Assembly: GCA_947650155.1 (NCBI GenBank)
Contig: CANSUS010000031.1
Location: 1-43,573, forward strand
Length of the DNA: 43,573 bases
Source: an uncultured Lachnospiraceae bacterium
Lineage (GTDB): Bacteria; Bacillota; Clostridia; Lachnospirales; Lachnospiraceae
Reading direction: 5' to 3'
The notes under the pieces were generated by a model, which worked only from the letters and a program-made list of their open reading frames with translations, did no database searches and was not told the DNA's origin. Both the position numbers and the translations under genes were made by a program. The first letter of the stretch is position 1. Each line of letters begins with the position of its first letter. Positions 1-7,666 of this stretch are shown piece by piece.

Positions 1-140
1 ACTAACATTCAGCATTTGTGCTTAAAATGCTACTTAATGAGCATGCACTAATTAGGTTTCAAATATTTGTTGTTATACGTGGTGTAATCTAAAAATTATT
101 AATATGATATCACAATATATATTTTTCAGGAGGGATTAAA

Positions 141-638
141 ATGCCTAATTTGTTTGAATATAGAGAATATATTTATTATTGTCCTAAATGCGGAAATTTT
201 CATTTTATAACATATGGAAGTGATGGATTATGTTTAATTTGTAAAACTAATATGTTAGAAACTCCGCATGATTACAATTTAACTCAACATAATTGGATGC
301 ACTTGCCTAATGAAGAGTGGAAACAAAACGAGCAACGTCTATTTGATGAAGTAATAAGCAAATCACCTGAATTTGATATTAACCTCTATAACAGTAAAGA
401 CTCCATTTTAAAACAAAGACAGCAGCAACAGGAAGAAGCTATTGCGCACGGGCAAGCCATATTAGAGGGCCGCGATAAAGGCAATCAGTTTGGTGTTGAA
501 TGTCCTTACTGCCATGCTGCTAATGTAAAGAAAATCACTACGGCATCCAAAGCAGTACATACAGCGTTTTTCGGCATTTTCAGTTTGGGCAGAAACAGTA
601 AGCAGTGGCACTGTAACCACTGTAACAGTGATTTTTAA
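141..638 (+). CDS. zinc-ribbon protein, hypothetical
   Basis: The 165-residue protein has two Cys pairs near the N-terminus (YYCPKCGNFHF and CLICKTN) and two near the C-terminus (ECPYCHAANVKK and WHCNHCNSDF). This fits two four-cysteine zinc ribbons joined by a Gln/Glu-rich helical linker. There is no signal peptide or obvious membrane segment, so it is probably cytosolic. The ATG follows AGGAGGG by seven bases, a strong ribosome site. Its C-terminal ribbon resembles that of the 90-aa product at 2386-2658, so this patch may be a small family of related ribbon proteins. The molecular role is unknown. Metal binding is inferred from cysteine spacing only. Confidence 0.6.
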   Translation: MPNLFEYREYIYYCPKCGNFHFITYGSDGLCLICKTNMLETPHDYNLTQHNWMHLPNEEWKQNEQRLFDEVISKSPEFDINLYNSKDSILKQRQQQQEEAIAHGQAILEGRDKGNQFGVECPYCHAANVKKITTASKAVHTAFFGIFSLGRNSKQWHCNHCNSDF

Positions 639-649
639 TCTGCTCAGTG

Positions 650-1370
650 TCAATTATTATTTTATCCTTCTGATGCTAGAATTCCTCTCCGTTTCATCCA
701 TTTAAGGCCAGAAGAACTCCCTGCATGTTCCCATTCCTTCCCGGATATTTATCCGGCTGCTGTAAGAAAGGGGAGAGCAGCATCACTCTTTTGGTTTTAC
801 CCGGTCAGGGGCAGGTTTTCCTTCCTGATTTCGAGTACCTCTTACAAGTCTCCCGGCTCAAAACCGTTTACACTCTGTGAACACTTTTCTTATCCATAAA
901 GCTTTCCGATAAGAGAGTCTGTTGTTGATACATTTTGGTGATGGCACAGTTTTTTCTTCTCCTGCATTTTCATGTTGGAAAGCAGGAGCATGGGTTCTTA
1001 ACCATAGCCATACACCACGGTCAAGGGTACGGACGCATTTGGGAGTAAAATTTTTAGAAAAGGATTCCAGACAGCATAAATTCTCGCAGGTTTCAGTGAT
1101 GAATCCTTTTTCTGTTGCTGAAAACACCTTTTCATAGACCGGGAGGGGCATCTTTCCTTTTCCGGAAAGTATTGCGGCATCAATGGTAAGGTAACCCTGT
1201 GTGATCTCACCCGTACTGCCATCCCGTATTTCAGAGAGGGCTTCCAGCTTTCTTTTAGAGAGCGTACGATCTCGCTCAGATGCAGCTTATTTCCGGTAAG
1301 GATGCCATAGATCATCTGTTGAGCGAATTTTTCCTGCGGGCGTTTCAATCCTTTTGAAATTTTTAAAGTA
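650..1370 (-). pseudogene. degenerate IS transposase
   Basis: Two leftward frames carry consecutive pieces of a DDE-type transposase. The frame at 1348-998 begins with a segment like the usual N-terminus (QMIYGILTGNKLHLSEIVRSL). The frame at 1151-858 carries a TPKCVRTLDRG segment like the catalytic-core strand (T-P-K-F-V-R-x-x-D-R-G) of this kind of transposase. The pieces are out of frame with each other, and the rest of the core is unreadable down to about 650. This is therefore an inactivated, probably internally deleted, copy. The IS family name is left open because only fragments survive. The stretch 639-1618 holds no other gene. Confidence 0.6.
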
Positions 1371-1417
1371 AAGTTTGAAAAATCTCTTTTAATTTCCCCA
1401 GTCTATTATAATTAATC

Positions 1418-1480
1418 ATGCAAAAACACTCCTTTGTTTTGTGGTGATTCAATTATAACAAAGACCAAGTGTTTTTGCAT
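1418..1480. repeat. inverted repeat at end of IS remnant
   Basis: ATGCAAAAACACT at 1418-1430 is matched exactly in inverted form by AGTGTTTTTGCAT at 1468-1480. Inside, CTTTGTT pairs with AACAAAG. The repeat lies just outside the 5' side of the broken transposase, so it is either the subterminal hairpin of that IS or its old promoter/attenuator region. Confidence 0.6.
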
Positions 1481-1618
1481 TTTTATTTGGGTATCTGTAC
1501 TTATGATAAGTTTAAAAAATGGGGAAACTCAAAAATTGTGGAGATTGCCATAGTTAAAGTATTGTAGTATACTTTATTAAATTCAACCCAAATAAACAAT
1601 ATATGGAAGGAAATTCTT

Positions 1619-2122
1619 TTGAAAAAACATTTTTTGCTTTTGATGGCTTTGCTTTTTTTAATATCTGGATGTTCTCAGAGTAGGTCCGAAGAAATTAGTG
1701 TGAACAATCCGTATGAGATCGTAAAAGGTGCATCTATATTATCTTATTATGATACAGAAGATAACATTAGTATAGATGGATTTAATATTGTAGAAAATAA
1801 CTTGCAAAATTTTCAAGACAAAAATGACAATATTATTGTTAATGATGATGGAATAATTAGATGTATAACTGTTGTAAATAAAACAGTAAAAACATTCAAG
1901 TCGATATCAGTTGGTGATAATATTGACAAAATAGAAGATAATTATGAATATGAATATAAAACAGGTTCATGTTATAATGTTGTTTTTAATGGTAACATAG
2001 AAGGTGATTTAACCAATCAAGACAAGGAAGATAATTGGATTTGTATAACATACTATTCTGATAACAATAAAATTACTTCAATCCAAATTTTTGATATCAA
2101 ATACGGAAGAGAGGCACAATAA
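1619..2122 (+). CDS. small lipoprotein, hypothetical
   Basis: The protein opens with a lysine-containing n-region, a run of Leu/Phe/Ala, and a lipobox L-I-S-G-C around residue 18, so it should be exported and lipid-anchored to the outer face of the membrane. The mature part (about 150 residues) is acidic and Asn/Asp-rich with no motif I recognise. The start is TTG, preceded by GGAAGGA at suitable distance. No ATG upstream would preserve the signal peptide. It sits between an IS relic and broken zinc-ribbon genes. AT content is higher than in the metabolic genes downstream, which fits recent acquisition. Function unknown. Confidence 0.6.
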   Translation: MKKHFLLLMALLFLISGCSQSRSEEISVNNPYEIVKGASILSYYDTEDNISIDGFNIVENNLQNFQDKNDNIIVNDDGIIRCITVVNKTVKTFKSISVGDNIDKIEDNYEYEYKTGSCYNVVFNGNIEGDLTNQDKEDNWICITYYSDNNKITSIQIFDIKYGREAQ

Positions 2123-2194
2123 ATATGTTTTCAAAATTAATTACATCTTTTCATAAAATTTTATATGTTAAGTTCAAGAAAGGAAAACTTTAAA

Positions 2195-2299
2195 ATGGCA
2201 CTAATTAAATGTCCGGAATGTAATAAAGAAATATCTGATAAAGCAAAATCATGTCCTAATTGTGGATGTCCAATTAGCACCACTAAAAATATAAAGTAA
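2195..2299 (+). CDS. 34-aa zinc-ribbon fragment
   Basis: The ATG at 2195, behind AAGGAAAA, opens a 34-codon frame containing [11 protein letters not shown] and CPNCGCPI. This is a classic N-terminal zinc ribbon of the sort that normally caps a longer membrane or regulatory protein. It ends early at TAA 2297-2299. The +1-shifted frame immediately continues with a plausible protein segment ([12 protein letters not shown]) before an in-frame TAA, and then runs into the 2386-2658 frame. I infer that this is the amino-terminal piece of a broken gene, though a stand-alone ribbon peptide is possible. Confidence 0.45.
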   Translation: MALIKCPECNKEISDKAKSCPNCGCPISTTKNIK

Positions 2300-2385
2300 T
2301 AATTACAGGATTCCATGATACTGACATATCTGCATGTGCAGGATTAACATAAACATTTAATACAAATTATGAATATGAAGAAGCG

Positions 2386-2658
2386 ATGAATATATTCAAT
2401 AATTGCCCCTATATAATAGCTGAATGCGATACAGTAGAAGAAAGTAATTTAATATCACGAAAGCTATTAAAATGGGGCATTGATATTCAGATTATTAATC
2501 CAAATGGTGATGTTGAATTTTTAGATGCCGATATAGTAAGTTGTCCTAAATGTGGCAGTACACATATTCAAGCAGTTCCAAGAAGATGGACAGTTTTTTC
2601 TGGGTTATTAACTAATAAAGTAGATAGAGTGTGTTTAAAGTGTAAACATAAATTTTGA
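2386..2658 (+). pseudogene. C-terminal part of zinc-ribbon protein
   Basis: The 90-residue frame ends with a second four-Cys ribbon (SCPKCGSTH ... RVCLKCKHKF) separated by an aromatic loop with VFSGLLTNK, like the C-terminal ribbon of the 141-638 gene. The same frame is open upstream of its first ATG (TNYEYEEA) until a TAA, and before that it reads as protein again back to the 2195-2299 gene. One frameshift plus one nonsense codon would restore a single protein of roughly 150 residues. I therefore read 2195-2658 as one decayed gene. If translated alone, the start at 2386 has no good ribosome site. Confidence 0.45.
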
Positions 2659-2746
2659 AGTAATATCACATCCTTTCTCAAAGTTATAAGAGACTATTGT
2701 ATAAATCATATCGGCTGTTGATTTATACAGTAGCTTTATTTTAAAA

Positions 2747-3166
2747 TTGATAAATAGAAGAAATAGCATTGACGATTTAATGTCACAACTAGAAAAATCA
2801 ATAAATTGTAATGACTTAAAAAGCATAATTAATTTGTATCCAGATTATTATCGTAATACTGTTTCGGGTTTATTATCCCAAGATAAACTTAATGAGTTTA
2901 ATAGTAAAATTGGGAATATAGATATAAATTTTATTGGAAAAACAAACTTTAATTTATCTCAATCAACAGATATACAAAATAAAATAGAAAGCAATTACAA
3001 AATAAATTTTAAAATAGAAGACTACCAAATTGCAATAATAAATGTTACCAATAATGTTGGTTCAGTATTTGAACAAACGCAATTGGAAGTTATAAAAATT
3101 AAAGGCGAATATTATTTGTATACAGAATATTATCTTGGAGACTTAATCCAATGTTTTGTAGAATAA
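2747..3166 (+). CDS. hypothetical protein, probably 5'-truncated
   Basis: The frame runs 139 codons from a TTG that has no convincing ribosome site, and no ATG lies near its 5' end. The last 60 residues form alternating strands ending IKGEYYLYTEYYLGD, like the C-terminal domains of exported Firmicute proteins that finish with a 'KINGKWYL' type strand. The first part (MSQLEKSINCNDLKSIINLYPDYY) resembles the helical stretch that usually precedes such a domain. I suspect the membrane anchor or ribbon has been lost. There is no enzyme motif and the function is unknown. Confidence 0.4.
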   Translation: MINRRNSIDDLMSQLEKSINCNDLKSIINLYPDYYRNTVSGLLSQDKLNEFNSKIGNIDINFIGKTNFNLSQSTDIQNKIESNYKINFKIEDYQIAIINVTNNVGSVFEQTQLEVIKIKGEYYLYTEYYLGDLIQCFVE

Positions 3167-3275
3167 AGGGTTATTGCAGTAATCTAAGTTTGTGTATTTC
3201 AAAGACAATCAGTGTCTTTTCTCTGATAATCGTCTGTCCTGCAATGTGGGATAAAATCCATCCGTTTGCAATTTT

Positions 3276-4004
3276 TTACCTGGCAGGAATCCATGACAGA
3301 CAGGATTTGTCCTTTATTTTAGAAGTATCTATTGAGCCTGAATAAATGCCGAGTATGGTTTTATCAAAGGCAATATTTGTTTCTATTTGTTTGACGCTTT
3401 GCTGGAAGTTGTAGATGGAAAGCTGCATGACTTCTTCATAATTATATTTGAATTCCGGTCTGTTCACTAATGCAATGACCAGCTTTTCAAAATAAGGTTC
3501 CGTCTGTCTGCCGGCATTCCGTCTCATTTTTTTGCGTTCTTTTTCCATCAGATAACGTTTTGCTTCTTCATTTCCCGGTTTTGCAGAGACCCGTTCAAGA
3601 TTATTGATTATACGAAGCGCTTGGCTAAGCCGCATGTAAACCAATTCATCTATTTTATAGTCAGGTCCGTTTGTGGGGCTGTAGAGGATTTTGGTTGAAT
3701 TAACAGGGTCATGGCAGACTTTGTAGTCGGATAAAAACAGGCTGCCAAATAGGATGGACAGATCCCATTTTGCATATTGGGGAAAAAGCATTGTAAACAG
3801 ATCATAATCGCTGACCTGTGTATAATCGACGCCCATATCGTCTAACTGTACCATATACTGATAAGGAGTAGCAGTAAAAGCAGTTACGATATGGAAATAC
3901 AGTTGTTCATTTTCAAGGATTTCTTTTACTGCAGGGATTCTGATACTGATTTTTTCTGTAATATTGATGAGGTCTGCATTGAGCAGAAAATTTGAGTTTT
4001 TCAT
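3276..4004 (-). CDS. hypothetical protein, phage tail-chaperone-like
   Basis: The 242-residue protein lies 30 bases downstream of the polymerase-like gene in the same direction, so the two are probably co-transcribed. The N-terminal part (ISIRIPAVKEILENEQLYF, then TATPYQYMVQLDDMGVDYTQ and a 'DYDLFTMLFP' block) resembles a protein of Firmicute phages with the pattern I.IP.V.EIL.NE..Y...V...TATP..MV.LDD.G.D. The C-terminus (LSIYNFQQSVKQI ... GIYSGSIDTSKI) fits the same family. I recall this family from phage structural regions, possibly tail-assembly related, but I cannot confirm the role. A basic linker is found near residues 150-165. The ATG at 4004 follows AAAGG at a slightly long distance. 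Confidence 0.5.
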   Translation of the reverse strand: MKNSNFLLNADLINITEKISIRIPAVKEILENEQLYFHIVTAFTATPYQYMVQLDDMGVDYTQVSDYDLFTMLFPQYAKWDLSILFGSLFLSDYKVCHDPVNSTKILYSPTNGPDYKIDELVYMRLSQALRIINNLERVSAKPGNEEAKRYLMEKERKKMRRNAGRQTEPYFEKLVIALVNRPEFKYNYEEVMQLSIYNFQQSVKQIETNIAFDKTILGIYSGSIDTSKIKDKSCLSWIPAR

Positions 4005-4034
4005 AAAATAATCATGCCTTTCTTTTTTACTGGA

Positions 4035-6749
4035 TTATATGAAGTTGTTTAAAAATTTTTCTTTATCCATTCTGTACAGGCAGTTTAATGTTTTTCTTGT
4101 ACAATTGGACAGATGTTTTTTGTAGTATGCCTGATTTCTGTTTTTTTCCAGTCCGAGCGTAATCTCAATTAATCTGTTTATCGTAGCGGGACTGGAGATT
4201 TTTATTTTTGACAGTCTTTCAATTATGCCCAGAGAATGTTCTTTCACTTCTTCTGTGTAATATTCATCCTCTTCTTTTTTGCAGCATTTTAAAGCTTTGA
4301 CTTTTTTGTCGTATTCCATAATCATGAGCTGCATTTTGGAAATTTGTCTTCTGTTTACGGTTCCTTCCATTTTGATAAAAAAGCGTTCTGTAGGAACGGC
4401 ATCTGAAGAAGGTGATTTTGGAATGCGGTCAAGGCATTCTTCCAGCCAGTTCATGGGGCATTGCAGGGAAGGATTGATGCGTCTGCATTTATTTTTGTCC
4501 ATATCCCGCACATATTTCATAAATAACGGATAGTCGCATTTTACGAATCTGGGCGTACCGTCCGCATTGACCTGTTCGGATTCTTTACGCAAACGCATGC
4601 TGGGAAGTCTGCTGATGCGTTTGATTTCTTCCATACCGTCTATTTCATATTCCCGTTTACAACCGTCGATAATAATCTGTGCGATTACGGACAGGATAAT
4701 AAAACTGTCGTACAGTTCTTTCAGTTTTTCCTGATCGGGATTTTCTTTTGCTTTTTCCGTCCAGTAATAGGTTAACGCCAACTGTGCCAGATTACTGGAC
4801 CATCCGATTCCCATTTTTGCGCTGGAAAGCTTGTCATCCATTTTTGCATAATCGCTTTTTGTATTATGATAGGTGATATGACTTTCTCTTAAGGTGTTGA
4901 CAATAGTGGGAAATTCTTTATAACTTTTTTTGGCACATTCCACGATGGAAGGGTGATTGGTAAAAAGCATAAAATCCGAGTCTTCGTCCATTCCGTTTGC
5001 ACGATCCTGAATATCGGTATGAATACAGTTAATCGCCACGATGTTGGGACTGAATATAAAATATTTTTGCAGTTTGCTGCCGGATACATTGTGCATGTAA
5101 CAAATGTTGTTAGGAGAATTGTGGGGATTCCTGAAAGCGGCAAGGTATTCTCCCGCCTCAAACCGGGTCGTATAACATTGGATGCAGTCTTTCTCAGAAA
5201 GAAGCGTATCATCTTTTTCCCAGTCGTCCCCTACGGAATATAGCAGCAGCGCATAGGGATTTCCAAATACGGTAAGATTGTCCCCGTTTACAACAATTTT
5301 TCCGTTTCGCAAGTGCCTTACATAGGCTGATATGATATCGGATTTTTCATGACGAAACCATTTGCAATGACCAAAGTCGTGGTTTTTGGAATAGAGTTCG
5401 GCAAGCATTTCATAATGATTGACCGGATTACTGTGCTGCCTTAAATAGGTTTCAAAAACGTCATTATCCTTTTTCAGCAGGCAGACGTAGTCTACGCTTG
5501 TCTGTGCCATTTTTTTTACGTCGCTTTTCGTACAGGGAAGCGTATTGAGCATTTGATAGCTGAGCTGTTGACAGTTTCCCAGTTTACTCGGATGATCGGT
5601 TTTTACAATACCCCATATATCTCCGTCGGCGTGAATACGGCTGCACCAATAGGAATACGCGTCGGAAAGAGTATCTCCCATAAGGTCTGAGAATTTTATC
5701 CACTTGACGGCGCTGTCTGTAGTAATCATTTTAATATCTTTCAGATAGTGCCATTTGCCAAACATATCCTTTACCTGAAAGGTTTCATAGTCTTTGCCGT
5801 TTTCAAGACACCAGTCCTGAAAAAAGAGTTGCAAATTTCCCCGCATGCCGCACATTTTAAACAAATGGTTTCTTAAAAGCGCCATTCCATTGACCCAGTC
5901 AGGAAGAAGAGAGGACTCTATGATCCCCATTCCGTCCCAAATAGTATTTTTCACTTCTGTCTCTTCTGTAGAAACGGTGCATTTTTTCTTTTTTTTCCCG
6001 CTTTTGTCGATATAATCTGCTGCGCTTACGATATTGGAAAGGGTTTTAAAGGAACAAGTCTGATCCTTTAGAATGAAAATGTCTTCAACCGGAAGATGGA
6101 GGGTGCCTGTAATGGTGCTTGTAGTTAATGGTGCATATGCGGACATTTCCACTATTTTGGCATTATCGTGTTCCATTTTATGTCCCAGCCCCATTGTCAG
6201 CCAGTCATAAGCTTTTTCGTACAACTTTTCATTTATGAAGATGACCTGTCCCGCTTTTGCTTTTGCGCTTGTGCGGTACAGCATTTTGTAATAAATGGTC
6301 TCTTCTTTCATGACGGAACCGTTTTTTCTTTTTGTCTGATAAGTGACAGGAACTCCTTCGTTATAAAATAATTCGCGGATTTCTCCCCGTTTCATTTTGC
6401 AGTACAGATTTTTCTGTGTATGTAATTTTTGTATGGCATTTTCAATGCGTTGTTTTGTATCACAGGAAAGATCCGTACTTAGCAGGGCAGTGAGTCTTTT
6501 CAACTCTTCCTGATAAGACCGGCTTCCAAAATCAAAGTCAAGGCAGATCAGGTCGCGGGTGCTTTCTTTTTCATGCATTCCTTTATGCAGTTTCATCCCG
6601 TTTCGTCTTAAAAAAAGGCTGAAAAGACTGTTGTTAAACATGGCGTTTTTATAGTTGTAGTAATCTCTTATGCCTAAATTAGCGTCGTAAAGTGTAGAGG
6701 CGCTGATATTTCTGATTTTGATTCCGGAACTGTTCATTGTATCTTCCAT
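4035..6749 (-). CDS. two-barrel RNA polymerase-like protein (RdRp/YonO superfamily)
   Basis: The protein is 904 residues. The ATG at 6749 is chosen because AAAGGAG lies six bases before it; the frame itself stays open further upstream. In order, it shows blocks like those of eukaryotic RdRp/QDE-1 and phage single-chain polymerases. These are WDGMGII near 271 (compare DGxGxI), LLRNHLFKMCGMRG near 291, TTDSAVKW near 343 (compare PSMxKF), FRNPHNSPNN near 539 (compare TRNPxLHPGD), and NGMDEDSD at 586-592 in the place of the catalytic DxDGD loop. An AQIIIDGCKRE helix follows. The three Asp (588, 590, 592) that would hold the catalytic magnesium are kept, while Gly is replaced by Ser. Family membership is inferred from motif order. 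Template (DNA or RNA) and activity are unknown. Confidence 0.65.
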   Translation of the reverse strand: MEDTMNSSGIKIRNISASTLYDANLGIRDYYNYKNAMFNNSLFSLFLRRNGMKLHKGMHEKESTRDLICLDFDFGSRSYQEELKRLTALLSTDLSCDTKQRIENAIQKLHTQKNLYCKMKRGEIRELFYNEGVPVTYQTKRKNGSVMKEETIYYKMLYRTSAKAKAGQVIFINEKLYEKAYDWLTMGLGHKMEHDNAKIVEMSAYAPLTTSTITGTLHLPVEDIFILKDQTCSFKTLSNIVSAADYIDKSGKKKKKCTVSTEETEVKNTIWDGMGIIESSLLPDWVNGMALLRNHLFKMCGMRGNLQLFFQDWCLENGKDYETFQVKDMFGKWHYLKDIKMITTDSAVKWIKFSDLMGDTLSDAYSYWCSRIHADGDIWGIVKTDHPSKLGNCQQLSYQMLNTLPCTKSDVKKMAQTSVDYVCLLKKDNDVFETYLRQHSNPVNHYEMLAELYSKNHDFGHCKWFRHEKSDIISAYVRHLRNGKIVVNGDNLTVFGNPYALLLYSVGDDWEKDDTLLSEKDCIQCYTTRFEAGEYLAAFRNPHNSPNNICYMHNVSGSKLQKYFIFSPNIVAINCIHTDIQDRANGMDEDSDFMLFTNHPSIVECAKKSYKEFPTIVNTLRESHITYHNTKSDYAKMDDKLSSAKMGIGWSSNLAQLALTYYWTEKAKENPDQEKLKELYDSFIILSVIAQIIIDGCKREYEIDGMEEIKRISRLPSMRLRKESEQVNADGTPRFVKCDYPLFMKYVRDMDKNKCRRINPSLQCPMNWLEECLDRIPKSPSSDAVPTERFFIKMEGTVNRRQISKMQLMIMEYDKKVKALKCCKKEEDEYYTEEVKEHSLGIIERLSKIKISSPATINRLIEITLGLEKNRNQAYYKKHLSNCTRKTLNCLYRMDKEKFLNNFI

Positions 6750-6866
6750 TATCGCTCCTTTCTGCGTGTCCTTATACGCATATAAACCAATATTTGAAAG
6801 TCTGCCGGCAGCTGTCAGCGGCGACACTATCTATTTCTCTTTTTGTGTTTTGATTTCACTCAAAAA

Positions 6867-6878
6867 GAACAAATGTTC
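6867..6878. promoter_or_regulatory. LexA/SOS box 1
   Basis: GAACAAATGTTC is a perfect GAAC-N4-GTTC palindrome, the core of the Gram-positive LexA (DinR) operator. It lies eleven bases upstream of the -35 of the sigma-factor promoter, within the divergent intergenic region, so it could also affect the leftward polymerase-like operon. Confidence 0.7.
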
Positions 6879-6888
6879 TAAAAATCTA

Positions 6889-6917
6889 TTGACAAAAACA
6901 AACACATGTTCTATACT
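6889..6917 (+). promoter_or_regulatory. consensus promoter of sigma-factor operon
   Basis: TTGACA at 6889-6894 and TATACT at 6912-6917 are separated by exactly 17 bases. Transcription should start near 6924, giving a leader of about 64 bases before the ATG at 6988. The spacer is occupied by the second LexA-type box. Confidence 0.8.
6900..6911. promoter_or_regulatory. LexA/SOS box 2 in promoter spacer
   Basis: AAACACATGTTC differs from GAAC-N4-GTTC at the first base only. It lies wholly between -35 and -10, where bound repressor would block RNA polymerase. Its spacing from box 1 (33 bases start to start, about three helical turns) puts both sites on one DNA face. Confidence 0.65.
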
Positions 6918-6987
6918 GTCAATTACCATCGAAAAATGGAAAAATTTAGGAGAAAAGACAGCTCCTATAAGGTAAGGAGAGAGGAAT

Positions 6988-7542
6988 ATGGAAGAATTAT
7001 TGAAAATTTATTATGCGGACAATGCAAAAAGGCTGCATAAGATCGTAGATGGGATGCTGCTTCAATTCGGCGGGCTCTCGGATAAAGATAAGGATGATTT
7101 CTATTCGCTTGCCAATGAAGTATTTGTAATCGTAATGCGAAAGTATGATAAAGAACAGCCGTTTGAAAATTTTTTATTTTCCTGTCTGCAAAAGAAGATA
7201 AAAGCAGAAATGACAAGAAGAAACCGATATAAGCGGAAAACGGACAGAATTTCCATTTCCATTGATATGCCTGTCAGTAAAAACGGGGATACCGTTGTGG
7301 CGGATATTCTGGTATCTGATTTTGATTTGGAGCAGGAAATTTTTGAAAAATGCAGCAGTGAGAATACGAAAATAGAAACCTATCTGGAACGGCTGACAAA
7401 ACGTCAAAGAAGCGTTGCAGAGTTATTGATGAATTCCTATACTGCCGATGAAATCCGGCAGATACTTCACATGAGTAAAAAAGAATATGCGGATGCCATG
7501 TCTGGAATCCATGCGTATGAAAATATATCTGTATTATTTTAA
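6988..7542 (+). CDS. sigma-70 family (ECF-like) RNA polymerase sigma factor
   Basis: The 184-residue protein has a region-2-like segment at about 33-75 (LANEVFVIVMRKYDKEQPFENFLFSCLQKKIKAEM), matching the sigma-2 pattern of a core-binding helix and '-10' helix. A region-4-like helix-turn-helix lies at about 130-170 (RLTKRQRSVAELLMNSYTADEIRQILHMSK), with an acidic linker between. It starts at ATG 6988 behind AAGGAGAGAGG. It is the first gene after the LexA-box promoter and diverges from the polymerase-like gene, so it may either serve the host polymerase at special promoters or work with this locus. Similarity to known groups is loose, so the target promoters cannot be predicted. Cytosolic. Confidence 0.7.
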   Translation: MEELLKIYYADNAKRLHKIVDGMLLQFGGLSDKDKDDFYSLANEVFVIVMRKYDKEQPFENFLFSCLQKKIKAEMTRRNRYKRKTDRISISIDMPVSKNGDTVVADILVSDFDLEQEIFEKCSSENTKIETYLERLTKRQRSVAELLMNSYTADEIRQILHMSKKEYADAMSGIHAYENISVLF

Positions 7543-7666
7543 ATAATGCAAATCAGTGAAGAAAAGGAAAGAAAAATAAAAAATAAAAATTTTCAATTCC
7601 AGGTTTGTGTCTGTGCGGCATCCGCAAACTTGACATGCGAAAAGCCGCGCAGGAAAGGGGTTAAAA

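Noticed and set aside
922-1137. Plus-strand 71-aa frame in the IS remnant
   Set aside because: It is the reverse of decayed transposase sequence without a ribosome site.
4889-5243. Open frames overlapping the polymerase-like gene on both strands
   Set aside because: They lie inside a long well-motifed gene, lack ribosome sites and show no recognisable protein pattern.
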